Part shown: piece after piece, positions 23,981-32,977 of the stretch | Layout of the letters: each line of letters begins with the position of its first letter | How positions within the stretch are numbered: the first letter of the stretch is position 1 | NCBI GenBank assembly: GCA_019894975.1 | Contig: JAGXNO010000022.1 | Coordinates: forward strand, 1 to 57,041 | Source of the DNA: Promethearchaeota archaeon | GTDB taxonomy: Archaea > Asgardarchaeota > Lokiarchaeia > Sigyniarchaeales > SOKP01 | Length of the DNA stretch: 57,041 nt | Direction of reading: 5' to 3' | The notes under the pieces: model-generated | Databases searched by the model: none | What the model was told of the DNA's origin: nothing | Seen by the model: the letters and a program-made list of their open reading frames with translations, nothing else | Translations under genes and position numbers: made by a program

Positions 23981-26020
23981 ATGAATAAATTAGTTAGGTT
24001 TGGAACTTGTACAAAAGATTGTTATGGATCATGCGTATTTCATGGAGTTTGGAATGATGATGCTTTAGAGCATAAATTATTGCATACAAAACCTATAAAG
24101 GATCATCCTTTTACTAATGGTTTTTTTTGTCCAAAATATAATAATAGACAAGAATTACTTTATCATCCAAATCGTTTGCGAAAGCCGTTAATTAGGACTG
24201 GTTCAAAACCTGGGAGCGAATTCGAGATTATATCTTCCCAACAAGCACTTGATATAATAGCACAAAAAATACGTGGTCTTATAGAGAATAAAAAACAAAA
24301 ATCTATAATTGGAGCTTATTATGCGGGAAATTCTGGCCTAATATCTATGAATTCACCTCTAAGGTTTTTCAATAAAATTGGAACTACTATTACCAGTGCG
24401 GGATTATGTAATGAAGGGGGTTGTGAAGGTTTAAAAAAAATATTTGGTACCTATTCAATAACAAATCCATTTCAAATAAATAATCCTGAAACCCATTTAA
24501 TTGTGATTTGGGGAAGTAATCTCTCAGATAGTAATATTCATGCTTATACTATGGTCAAACGAGCGTTAAAAGAAAAAACAAAAATAATTGTCATTGACTC
24601 TCGAAAAACTCAGATAGCTAAATATTCTCATTGTTTTCTGCAAGTTAATCCTGGTACTGAACAGTTATTAGTTAAACTTATTGTAAATGAATTTCTTAAA
24701 CAAAAGCTCTGTGATGTAGGATTTCTAGAAGAACATGTTGATTCCTATTCAGCTATTTTTTCAGAAATCGGAAATATCGATGAAAGTGAATTATTGGTAA
24801 AAGTAGGGATAGATGAAAAAATATTTCAGAAATTTATTGATTTACTAATTGAGAATAAACATCACACCTTGTTCATGGTTGGTTATGGTGTTCAGAAAGA
24901 TTATTATGGGGGAAGAATCCTTCAATCTATCGCATTAGTTCAAATTTTACTTGGAAATATTGCTAAACCTGGAACGGGATTAATATACTCTCAAAGTGAT
25001 TTTGTAAAACCTATAACTAAGCCAATTTTAGATTATATCACTCAATCTACAAAATTTCCCAGTTTAGAAAAGGTACCCTTAATTAATCTTGGTAAGGTTT
25101 TATCTACTGAGGATTTCAAATTATTATTCATTTACAATATCAATCCTGTGAGTTCTTTACCTAATCAAAATTTATTAAGAGAAGCTCTCTTAAATAAAGA
25201 ATTATTTGTAGTAGTTTTAGATTTATTTTTGAATGAAACTACAGATTATGCTGATATAGTGATACCTGCGAAATTTGATTTAGAATCAACTGATATAATA
25301 GCCCCGTATTATATTCCAAGTATATCTATAAATTTAGGAGGCCCGTGTCCTTATTCCGATTGTATGTCAAATTATGAATTTTTTCAGCAATTAGCTTGGA
25401 AAATTGGTTATGAAGAATCACCAATTTTTAATGAATCGGGTGAAGAAATATTTTATAAAGGATTAGAGATGTTACCAAAAAAAATACATGAAGATCTTAT
25501 TTCTAAAGGGTACCATTTGTTGTTAGACCCATCAGAGATTCCGTTTAATAATTATAATTTCCCTACTCAAAATCAAAAAATTCAGGTTCAAGATATAAAT
25601 TTGGGATTTGGGGAGAATATGATAAATCAAAGGCTTAAACGCAAAATAAATGAATTTCTTCTAATTTCACCTTCTCATGCAAATTTCCTACACTCTCAAC
25701 TAGGCCAATTGAATTCTATGTATTATGAAGATTTCAGTAAAGTTTTTTTAAATTCAGAAAATATCAAGAAACTTAACTTAAAAATTGATGAAAACGTGCG
25801 AGTTTATAATGAATATGGTTCCGCAAATTATGTTTTAGGTGCCCTCAAATCTTTAAAACCAGGGACAGCTTTAATTTATTCAGGAGCATCATCACCCCTT
25901 AATCGAAGTTTGAATGTTAATCTTTTTACTCCCGACACCCCTGAAGAATCAGGGCTTTCTGGAGCCTATAATTCTACAGTAATACAAGTTAAGAAATTAA
26001 AACATAAATCCTTGGATTAA
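23981..26020 (+). CDS. Molybdopterin-dependent oxidoreductase, DMSO reductase family
   Basis: About 679 residues. An N-terminal [4Fe-4S] motif has CTKDCYGSC, then a later Cys in GFFCPKYN, followed by bis-MGD-binding domains: IWGSNLSDSN, VIDSRKTQ, the SAGLCNEGGCEG active-site region, and PAKFDLESTDI. A C-terminal molydopterin dinucleotide-binding barrel follows (ISPSHANFLHSQ). No TAT signal is present, so it is predicted cytoplasmic. Substrate unassigned; Cys in the active-site segment would suit a formate-dehydrogenase or reductase type. I chose ATG 23981, because the longer frame from TTG 23930 adds 17 residues before the conserved start. No partner subunit is adjacent. Confidence 0.85.
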   Translation: MNKLVRFGTCTKDCYGSCVFHGVWNDDALEHKLLHTKPIKDHPFTNGFFCPKYNNRQELLYHPNRLRKPLIRTGSKPGSEFEIISSQQALDIIAQKIRGLIENKKQKSIIGAYYAGNSGLISMNSPLRFFNKIGTTITSAGLCNEGGCEGLKKIFGTYSITNPFQINNPETHLIVIWGSNLSDSNIHAYTMVKRALKEKTKIIVIDSRKTQIAKYSHCFLQVNPGTEQLLVKLIVNEFLKQKLCDVGFLEEHVDSYSAIFSEIGNIDESELLVKVGIDEKIFQKFIDLLIENKHHTLFMVGYGVQKDYYGGRILQSIALVQILLGNIAKPGTGLIYSQSDFVKPITKPILDYITQSTKFPSLEKVPLINLGKVLSTEDFKLLFIYNINPVSSLPNQNLLREALLNKELFVVVLDLFLNETTDYADIVIPAKFDLESTDIIAPYYIPSISINLGGPCPYSDCMSNYEFFQQLAWKIGYEESPIFNESGEEIFYKGLEMLPKKIHEDLISKGYHLLLDPSEIPFNNYNFPTQNQKIQVQDINLGFGENMINQRLKRKINEFLLISPSHANFLHSQLGQLNSMYYEDFSKVFLNSENIKKLNLKIDENVRVYNEYGSANYVLGALKSLKPGTALIYSGASSPLNRSLNVNLFTPDTPEESGLSGAYNSTVIQVKKLKHKSLD

Positions 26021-26040
26021 ACCTAATTTCATGGTTCTAT

Positions 26041-26589
26041 TTAGGAATCTAAGTCTTTACTTTTTTTTCTAATATAAGCGATATCTCCCAATGAACCACC
26101 AGTTGATTTTTTCATGAATTTGGTATCTTGAACATTGAACTCAGTATTCTCAGCTTTCTTTATTAATTGGAGGTTATACACTTTTAAGATTTTTTTGGCT
26201 AATTTAATAGTTGGTTCAACTTTTCCTGCTTCAATTCTTTTAAGTAATGAGGGTTTCTCATTTAATTTCTGAGCAAATTGATCTTGGTTAAGCTTAAGAT
26301 TATTTCTAGCATTTCTGATTCTTTTAGCATAATCCAAAACAATTTCTAGCGCTTCAACTCCCCTAGGTTTTGAGGTTTGTTTTCTTGGTGCTGATTGGGA
26401 TCTAATTTGTCTCGATTTTGTTATTTTAGCATTGGAGGGGGATTTATAGATTTTCTTTCCATGTTGTGCGCAATTATCACAAACGGTGATATTTGCGCCT
26501 TCTAATAGAACTTTTTGTCCTCTTCCCCATATTATACCACCACATACCGGACATTCCTTGTCTAACTCATTATATCTAGGTTTTGGCAT
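26041..26589 (-). CDS. mbf1: Multiprotein bridging factor 1 (MBF1)
   Basis: A 182-residue transcription co-regulator. The N-terminal zinc ribbon (CPVCGG...CDNC, residues about 14-40) is followed by a basic linker and then a Cro/C1-type helix-turn-helix at about 88-145 (NLKLNQDQFAQKL then LLKRIEAGKVEPT). This domain order is the archaeal MBF1 form. The C-terminal ~35 residues are Lys/Ser/Gly-rich. ATG start at 26589. Convergent with the molybdopterin gene and divergent from PAN. Confidence 0.9.
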   Translation of the reverse strand: MPKPRYNELDKECPVCGGIIWGRGQKVLLEGANITVCDNCAQHGKKIYKSPSNAKITKSRQIRSQSAPRKQTSKPRGVEALEIVLDYAKRIRNARNNLKLNQDQFAQKLNEKPSLLKRIEAGKVEPTIKLAKKILKVYNLQLIKKAENTEFNVQDTKFMKKSTGGSLGDIAYIRKKSKDLDS

Positions 26590-26833
26590 AAATTCAACTC
26601 CAGTTTTACTACATGCTAGAATCCACTTTCATATATAGAAGGTACTTGAGAACTCTTAAAATTTATGCTTTTTTTCCCATTATATTTTATAATCTATAAA
26701 TTTTTTAAAAAACGAGATTTTTAAGAATTAGTAAAGTGATAACCTTAAATTTAAATGAATAAAAGTTTATTATTAAATTAAAGCACTTTCTTAAGGATAA
26801 TAGAAATTTGAGAAACAAAGGGGTACAATTTTT

Positions 26834-28042
26834 TTGACTACGACTAAGGATAAGAGAAAGAGAGAAGAAGTTAAAGATGGCGAGTATTTGATAACCTATA
26901 CCAGACATCTAGAGAAAAGGTTGAGAAACTTAGAGACTGAAAAGCAGTTATTGGATGCAGAGAGATTAAGATTAGAACAAGAACTACACAGTTTGAGAAA
27001 TGAAATTGATAGATTAAGAGAACCTCCTTTAGTCTCCGCAACAATCATAGATTTTATAGATGATAAAGGAAGGGCAATAGTGAAAAGTTCTACAGGCCCA
27101 AGTTTCGTTGTTAATGCTAGTAGAAAAGTGAAAAATGAAAAATTAGTACCAGGAATGAGAGTTGCCCTAAATCAGAGAACGTTCGCAATTATGGAAGTTT
27201 TACCAACAAAGTTAGACCCATTTGTTAAAGGTATGGAAGTAATAGATTCAGTTCCAGATATTTCTTATGGTGACATCGGGGGATTGGAAGATCAGTTACA
27301 GGAAGTTAGAGAGACAGTTGAATTACCATTAAAGAAGCCTGAACTGTTTGAAAAAATAGGGATTGAACCCCCTAGAGGTGTATTATTGTATGGTCCCCCT
27401 GGTACGGGAAAAACATTATTAGCAAAAGCAGTTGCTCATGAAACGGAAGCTACCTTTATCAGAATCATTGGATCTGAACTTGTTCAAAAATTCATTGGTG
27501 AAGGTGCTCGTTTAGTTAGGGAGATTTTTCATCTAGCAAAACAAAAGGCTCCTACTATATTATTTATTGATGAATTAGATGCAATTGGATCTCAAAGATT
27601 AAAAATAGCTACATCTGGAGATAGGGAAGTTCAGAGAACTCTTATGCAGTTATTAAGTGAATTAGACGGTTTTGAGCAACGAGGGGATGTGAAAATAATT
27701 GGAGCTACAAATAGAGTTGACATTTTAGATCCTGCTTTACTGAGGCCTGGTAGATTCGATCGCATGATAGATTTTCCTATTCCCGGAGATGAAGCAAGGA
27801 AAGCTATTTTTAAGATTCACACTAGAAAATTGAGTATCGTAGAAAAAGTTGATTTCAACAGATTGGTACAATTAACAGAAGGCGCTACTGGTGCAGATAT
27901 AAAAGCTATCGCTACGGAAGCAGGTATGTTTGCTATTAGAAATGACGCTGAGATAATTAGTGGTAAAAATTTTATTGATGCTGTTGATAAAGTTATGAAT
28001 AAAGTAAGAGATAAATGTATTGAATCTAGGTTATATTCATAA
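26834..28042 (+). CDS. pan: Proteasome-activating nucleotidase PAN
   Basis: A 402-residue AAA+ unfoldase that feeds the 20S proteasome. N-terminal coiled coil (about 20-65), OB domain (about 70-130), AAA+ core. Walker A GPPGTGKT is near 187-194. Walker [12 protein letters not shown] is near 240-250. Arginine fingers lie in the RPGRFDR block. The protein ends in LYS, a C-terminal HbYX motif that docks into the proteasome alpha ring. The start is TTG at 26834, directly after a poly-T run. No proteasome subunit gene is adjacent; the following genes are a PUA protein and NAC. Confidence 0.96.
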   Translation: MTTTKDKRKREEVKDGEYLITYTRHLEKRLRNLETEKQLLDAERLRLEQELHSLRNEIDRLREPPLVSATIIDFIDDKGRAIVKSSTGPSFVVNASRKVKNEKLVPGMRVALNQRTFAIMEVLPTKLDPFVKGMEVIDSVPDISYGDIGGLEDQLQEVRETVELPLKKPELFEKIGIEPPRGVLLYGPPGTGKTLLAKAVAHETEATFIRIIGSELVQKFIGEGARLVREIFHLAKQKAPTILFIDELDAIGSQRLKIATSGDREVQRTLMQLLSELDGFEQRGDVKIIGATNRVDILDPALLRPGRFDRMIDFPIPGDEARKAIFKIHTRKLSIVEKVDFNRLVQLTEGATGADIKAIATEAGMFAIRNDAEIISGKNFIDAVDKVMNKVRDKCIESRLYS

Positions 28043-28110
28043 TACAATAAAAACTATTTATTTTTTATATACTTTTTTCAATATAACCAATTTTTTTTTT
28101 AAAACTAAAT

Positions 28111-28602
28111 ATGGATCCTAAACGCTTAATAGGCTTAAGACAAGTTAAAGCAATTTCAGATTATCAATTTGGCAAACCAGTAACGGATGTTCTATTTGAA
28201 AATATGCAGAATATTCATCTTGAAAGATCTCGTTCTACTGATAAAATAAGATATATTTTTCATAATGATAATTTAATGCTTACTTTAAGACCAAATAACG
28301 GATTCTTTACATTAAGTCTGTATTCTGCCAATATTATTATTCAAAATTGTGTTTCTCCAAAGATGAGAGTAATCGTTTTAAACGAAATTTCGGAGTTTAT
28401 TGAGAGAGGTAGAAATGTGTTTTGTAAACACGTTGTTGATTTAGATGAGGATTTAAGGCCGTTTGATGAAGTAATTGTTGTTAATCAAAATGATAAACTA
28501 TTAGCTATTGGGAAATTAAAATTACCGGTTTCTTACGTTAAATCTTTTACGAGTGGAGTTGCTGTAAATGTTCGAAAGGGAATCTACAAATCAAAAATTT
28601 AA
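28111..28602 (+). CDS. PUA-domain protein resembling the C-terminal part of archaeosine tRNA-guanine transglycosylase
   Basis: A 163-residue protein matching the C2-PUA half of arcTGT/ArcS proteins: FGKPVTDVLFE, STDKIRYIFHNDN, TLRPNNGFFTLSL, then the PUA domain with VFCKHVVDLDEDLRPFDEVIVV and AIGKLKLP. The catalytic TIM barrel is absent. In some archaea this half exists as a separate protein that works with a catalytic partner in placing or converting preQ0 at tRNA G15. Here it stands between PAN and NAC. tRNA binding is likely; the exact enzyme partner is unknown. Confidence 0.75.
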   Translation: MDPKRLIGLRQVKAISDYQFGKPVTDVLFENMQNIHLERSRSTDKIRYIFHNDNLMLTLRPNNGFFTLSLYSANIIIQNCVSPKMRVIVLNEISEFIERGRNVFCKHVVDLDEDLRPFDEVIVVNQNDKLLAIGKLKLPVSYVKSFTSGVAVNVRKGIYKSKI

Positions 28603-28644
28603 ATTGCAAACTATTCTATAGTAATATAAAAACTACATTAAAAA

Positions 28645-29133
28645 GTGAAGATTTTGGTAAAACTACCAAAAGAAATGCAAGATAAAATAAAAAATAAACC
28701 TAGAAGACCGCAACCAGCGGTAAAGAGAGATAGTGCTCAAGTTGGATCAAGACAGATGCGAAGAAAAATGCAACAACAAGGAATCGAAATGGATCAGATT
28801 GAAGCGACGAGAGTTATCATCGAAGGAATAGAGAAAACATTAGTATTAGAACACCCTGAGGTTGTTCTGATGAAACAAGCTGGTCAAGAGATTTATCAAA
28901 TAATTGGTACCGCTGAAGAAGTTTCCCCAGAAGATCTTACAGTTGTTTCTGATTCTAAAATTGATGAGGATAACATATTAGAAGAGACACAATATAAGTC
29001 TGCTATAACAGAAAATGATATTATGTTAGTGGCCGCTCAAGCAAATGTAGATAAAAAAGAGGCAGAAACTATTTTAAAAGAATGTGATGGTGACATTGCT
29101 AAAGCAATATTAATGCTAAAAAATCGACCGTAA
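28645..29133 (+). CDS. nac: Nascent polypeptide-associated complex protein (NAC-alpha)
   Basis: A 162-residue ribosome-associated chaperone. The NAC domain covers about residues 30-100 (GSRQMRRKMQQQGIEMDQI then EVVLMKQAGQEIYQIIG). A C-terminal UBA domain covers about 120-160 (ITENDIMLVAAQANVDKKEA). An extra 30 basic, Pro-rich residues precede the NAC domain and may aid ribosome contact. It starts with GTG at 28645. It follows the PUA protein by 42 nt on the same strand and is probably co-transcribed. Confidence 0.92.
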   Translation: MKILVKLPKEMQDKIKNKPRRPQPAVKRDSAQVGSRQMRRKMQQQGIEMDQIEATRVIIEGIEKTLVLEHPEVVLMKQAGQEIYQIIGTAEEVSPEDLTVVSDSKIDEDNILEETQYKSAITENDIMLVAAQANVDKKEAETILKECDGDIAKAILMLKNRP

Positions 29134-29220
29134 TGGAAGTGCTTTTTTCAAAAATAAGAAATAATAAAAATTATGAATTATAAAATTTTAATATTCAAAA
29201 AGAAGGTTAACTGGTAACAA

Positions 29221-29574
29221 ATGTCAAAAGTTAGGGAAAAACAGAAACAACGTCAAAAAGATATATCAGAATTTGACGTTAAATTTGAAAAAATTATTCA
29301 ATTTTCTGGTTGGATGTTTTTATTGGCTCTAGCTGTTTTTATGGGAGGTTGGTTTCTTCTTGATATGGTTTTAGAGATGATAGATTTAAATTTAAATGCC
29401 ATGACTTTCAGCATTATTATTTTTATAGGAACAAATTCAGCCGTGAGTTTTGCTTTAGCATCAAAAATTAAAAATGACCGTACCAAAAAAAGAGAAATAC
29501 TTTTTGATTGGTTAATAGGAGAGTTTTTATTATCAATGTTTGCGATTTTTGCTGTAGCGGCATATCAGTGGTGA
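29221..29574 (+). CDS. Hypothetical three-helix membrane protein
   Basis: A 117-residue protein with a highly charged N-terminus (first ~25 residues, Lys/Arg/Gln-rich). Hydrophobic segments follow at about 30-53, 62-82 and 95-115. A charged loop KIKNDRTKKRE lies between helices 2 and 3. ATG start at 29221. On the same strand as NAC, 87 nt downstream. No family recognised. A role near the translocon or ribosome is only suggested by the neighbour. Confidence 0.6.
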   Translation: MSKVREKQKQRQKDISEFDVKFEKIIQFSGWMFLLALAVFMGGWFLLDMVLEMIDLNLNAMTFSIIIFIGTNSAVSFALASKIKNDRTKKREILFDWLIGEFLLSMFAIFAVAAYQW

Positions 29575-29627
29575 AGTTTTCCTTTATTTCTTCTTATATT
29601 GCTTCGTTTTTTATAGAAATAAAATAA

Positions 29628-29957
29628 TCATTTATAATCTTCTCTAGCAGGATTGAAAACATCAATCACTTCAGAATCTTCTAAAACTACTGCCCCATGT
29701 TTTTCATTTGAATCAAATATATAACTGTCACCTCCCTTAGCTATAAATTCTCCTTCCTCGGTAATGAATTGTAATTTTCCTTTTATGACATATCCAATTT
29801 GGTGTTCTTTATGAGTATGTAAGGGGATATTAGCATTTTTTTCAAGTGTAAAATGACATAGCATAAGTTGTTTATTATATAATAATGTTTTTCGATAAAC
29901 TCCTTCAAAAACTTTTATTGCCTGGACATTATTTCTACTGGTGATATTTCTTATCAT
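29628..29957 (-). CDS. Small cupin-domain protein
   Basis: A 109-residue single-domain cupin. Cupin motif 1 HTHKEHQIGYVIKGKL (about 47-62) supplies two His and the H/Q position. Motif 2 around DSNEKHGAVVLEDSE supplies the second His. These are metal ligands of a beta-barrel sensor or isomerase. Substrate unknown. ATG start at 29957. Followed upstream by a 428-nt gap. Confidence 0.8.
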   Translation of the reverse strand: MIRNITSRNNVQAIKVFEGVYRKTLLYNKQLMLCHFTLEKNANIPLHTHKEHQIGYVIKGKLQFITEEGEFIAKGGDSYIFDSNEKHGAVVLEDSEVIDVFNPAREDYK

Positions 29958-30385
29958 AATAACTTCACTTTAACAAAACCCTTTGATAAATTTTTTTATT
30001 TAAATATGTTCATGTCTAATTTTAATGTATTTTATCTATGTTGAATTTCAGAGAAACTATAGTCTCTTCGACATAATTTGATAATACTAGCAAATATCAA
30101 GATAATAAATTAGAAATCAATTAGACTCCAAATGAATATGAATTTTAACTTGATTTACCTGCACAAGAATAGAAATTGCACATAAAGGCTTAATAAAATA
30201 ACTTTAAATTGGAGAAAAGAATAAATTTTTATATCAAAAGAGGTAAAATATTAACGATAATAAAGAATTAATAATGCTCTTAATTCAGATCATACCACCG
30301 ACAAAATTCTGTACTTCCATAATCCGTATATGATAGTTCTTTATTGTTATAGATTATTAGTAATTAAAAAAAGAGATGTAAAACT
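29958..30385. other. Long intergenic region before nrdD
   Basis: 428 nt with no ORF I would support. It holds a short hairpin at 30050-30067 (AGAGA/TCTCT around AACTATAG). The AT-rich tract 30215-30375 probably contains the nrdD promoter. I see no tRNA and no recognisable riboswitch. Confidence 0.4.
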
Positions 30386-32521
30386 GTGGTATTGTTATCA
30401 GATCCTAAAACTATAGACAAAAGGAGTAATGAAAATATAAAACGAGATTACCTAACAAAGTTGTTACCTCAAGTTTTTAGAACCGAAGGTGATGTTTCCC
30501 CTTTCGATCCAGTTAAGATTGAAAATAGCCTAATCAGAGAAACAGGGTTAGAACAAAAATCTGCTGATAGAATTACTGAACTTGTTGTTAGAAGAATTAT
30601 TTCTTCAGGAATAAAATTTTTATCAGGTCCACATATCAGAGAAATCGTTTGTTCGATTTTATCAGAACAACATTTTGAGGAAGAGCGGAAAATCTACACT
30701 CGAATTGGAATGCCTTTGATGGATTACGAAGCTATATTAGAATATGGTATCAATGAAAATGCAAATCAAGATATGAATCCTGAAAGTATTCATCATTGGG
30801 CTGCTAATAGAATTTCTGATGAATATGCGCTATTACGAATATTAGATTCAGAAGAATCACATGCTCACTTATTTGGCGATATTCATATTCATATGCTTCG
30901 TTATTTCGATTTGCGTCCATTTTGTCAAGAATGGGATCCACGGATGATTCTTGAACATGGACTCCCCCCGGTGGACAGTTGGGCTCATTGCAGCAAATCA
31001 GGTCCTGCTGGTAGTTTACGAGTTGCAGTTACACATTTAGCAAAATGGTTAGGAATTATTCAAGGTGAATTTAGTGGTGGGCAGGGATATGACTACATAA
31101 CCACTTTTTTGGCACCTTATGCGCGTGCGATTTCTGATAGGGAGATTGAACAATCAATGCAATGTTTAATTTATGAGACTAATCAAATTTTTGCGGCAAG
31201 AGGAGGGCAAGTTCCATTTACCTCAATATCCTGTACTCCAACTGTACCCGAAGGATTATTTGAGATCCCCGCAGTTGGACCACATGGGGAAATAAAGGGG
31301 ACATATGGAGATTATAAAGAGGAATGTCTTAAAATCTTTGATGCTCTAACTGATGTATATATTAAAGGTGATCATAATGGAAAACTCTTTGCTTTCCCTA
31401 AACATGAGGTTAAAATTAAAAAGGAATGGTTAAAAGAATTCGAACCATCATATTTAAAACTAATGGAAGAAGTTGCCACAATGGGAACTCCATATTTCTT
31501 AAATATGTGCCCAGATTGGATGCCGGATGAAATCCATAGCCAATGTTGTAGAAAATTTTTAAGTGGAAATCAAATAATTGAACAATGCATCCTTGATCCA
31601 GAGAAAAGGAAAAACGTTAATATTTGGGAAAATTATGTAACAATTGGTTCATTGCAAAGCGTCAGTTTGAATTTACCCCGATATGCTTATTTATCCAAAA
31701 ATGAGGATGATTATTTTATAATATTAGACAAAAAAATGGAACTATCCGCTCAAATTCTTAGAAAAAAATGGAATCTAATGGAAAAAAGGCTAGAAACCGG
31801 TCATTTACCCTTATGTAGTGGGACAATTAATGGAAATCCAATTTTTAATATAAAAGATCAGAATCTTTCAATAGGATTCACTGGATTAAATGAAGCTGTT
31901 AAGAGTTTAACAGGTTATGAATTACATGAAAATGAATCTTCATATAGGTTAGGAAAGAAAATATTAAGCTATATGGTGGCTAAATGTAACAACATGACAG
32001 AAAGAGATAAAAAATACTATTCTTTATGGGAGCAACCTGCGGAATCTAGTTCTGGACGCTTTGCTAGATTGGATTTAAAGCATTTTTCTGAAAAAGCAAT
32101 TACTCAATCAAGTGGAAAATCGGCTTATTATACAAACTCTGATCATTTTAGATATGACGCTGAAATACCACTATCGCAACGAATTATAAAACAGGGAGAT
32201 TATCATCCAATCGTAAACGGAGGGGTTATAACACATATTTGGCTTGGAGAACAAAAACCTGATATTAATGGGTTATGGGAACTTACAAAAAATATTTGTC
32301 TTAATACAAACACCGCTTATTTTGCTTATTCACCAGATTTTACATATTGTCCTCATTGTAGAAAGATGTTCCGAGGGGGAAATTTTACTTGTCCACAATG
32401 TCAGTCTGGAGATGTAAAAGTTTATTCCCGAGTAACAGGATACTATAGTGAGGTAAACAGGTATAATCCTGGCAAAAAAGCTGAATGGGAAGCAAGAAAA
32501 CGAGAATATCTGTTCCATTAA
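30386..32521 (+). CDS. nrdD: Anaerobic ribonucleoside-triphosphate reductase NrdD
   Basis: A 711-residue class III, glycyl-radical ribonucleotide reductase that makes dNTPs under anoxic conditions. An N-terminal ATP-cone (about 25-115) handles allosteric control. The catalytic barrel follows, with NMCPDWMP and EQPAESSSGRFARLD. A C-terminal zinc site CPHC...CPQC sits at about 652-672. The glycyl-radical loop RVTGYYSEVNRYNPGK has Gly at about residue 685. It starts with GTG at 30386. The activating enzyme NrdG, often adjacent, is not found next to it or elsewhere in this window. Confidence 0.95.
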   Translation: MVLLSDPKTIDKRSNENIKRDYLTKLLPQVFRTEGDVSPFDPVKIENSLIRETGLEQKSADRITELVVRRIISSGIKFLSGPHIREIVCSILSEQHFEEERKIYTRIGMPLMDYEAILEYGINENANQDMNPESIHHWAANRISDEYALLRILDSEESHAHLFGDIHIHMLRYFDLRPFCQEWDPRMILEHGLPPVDSWAHCSKSGPAGSLRVAVTHLAKWLGIIQGEFSGGQGYDYITTFLAPYARAISDREIEQSMQCLIYETNQIFAARGGQVPFTSISCTPTVPEGLFEIPAVGPHGEIKGTYGDYKEECLKIFDALTDVYIKGDHNGKLFAFPKHEVKIKKEWLKEFEPSYLKLMEEVATMGTPYFLNMCPDWMPDEIHSQCCRKFLSGNQIIEQCILDPEKRKNVNIWENYVTIGSLQSVSLNLPRYAYLSKNEDDYFIILDKKMELSAQILRKKWNLMEKRLETGHLPLCSGTINGNPIFNIKDQNLSIGFTGLNEAVKSLTGYELHENESSYRLGKKILSYMVAKCNNMTERDKKYYSLWEQPAESSSGRFARLDLKHFSEKAITQSSGKSAYYTNSDHFRYDAEIPLSQRIIKQGDYHPIVNGGVITHIWLGEQKPDINGLWELTKNICLNTNTAYFAYSPDFTYCPHCRKMFRGGNFTCPQCQSGDVKVYSRVTGYYSEVNRYNPGKKAEWEARKREYLFH

Positions 32522-32561
32522 TTTTTTTATTTTTTAAATATGATTGCGTATTATTTGATAT

Positions 32562-32888
32562 ATGGAAATAAAGAATTCATTTATTGAAATTCAGAAAATT
32601 GTTGATAAATTTATCCTTGGACATGGGGGTTATTGGCCTCCTCTATCTATGATTTGTGCAATAATGGAAGAATTGGGTGAATTAGCGAGAGAAATTAATT
32701 CTCTTGAAGGATATAAGCCTAAAAAATCTGATAAATTGAATTCAAATCTTGGTGAAGAATTAGCTGATCTTCTTTTTTCTGTAATATGCCTTGCTAATTC
32801 TTATAAAATAGATTTGGGAAAAGAATTTATTAATATAATAGAAAAATATTCTAAGAGGGATTCAACTCGATTCTTAAGGTTAGATTAA
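32562..32888 (+). CDS. MazG-like nucleotide pyrophosphohydrolase
   Basis: A 108-residue all-alpha NTP pyrophosphatase. The metal-binding signature is EELGELAREI (EExxE) and, about 30 residues later, GEELADLLF (ExxD). The single-domain size fits the short MazG-like/archaeal class rather than full-length MazG. It probably hydrolyses (d)NTPs to monophosphates. It lies 40 nt after nrdD on the same strand, a sensible pairing for nucleotide pool control. ATG start. Confidence 0.85.
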   Translation: MEIKNSFIEIQKIVDKFILGHGGYWPPLSMICAIMEELGELAREINSLEGYKPKKSDKLNSNLGEELADLLFSVICLANSYKIDLGKEFINIIEKYSKRDSTRFLRLD

Positions 32889-32977
32889 TCTAATATTCAT
32901 GAGTGTAAAATTTTAATTTATTGGAGTTTACTATTTTATAAAGCAGTTGGAATGAGTTACCCATTAAACCAAAACTT

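Noticed and set aside
27360..27385. T-arm-like sequence (GGGATTGAACCCCC) suggesting a tRNA
   Set aside because: It lies inside the PAN coding sequence and no acceptor or anticodon arm can be built around it.
30050..30067. Small hairpin in the gap before nrdD as a possible riboswitch or terminator
   Set aside because: Only 5 bp with an 8-nt loop, no poly-T tail and no known motif.
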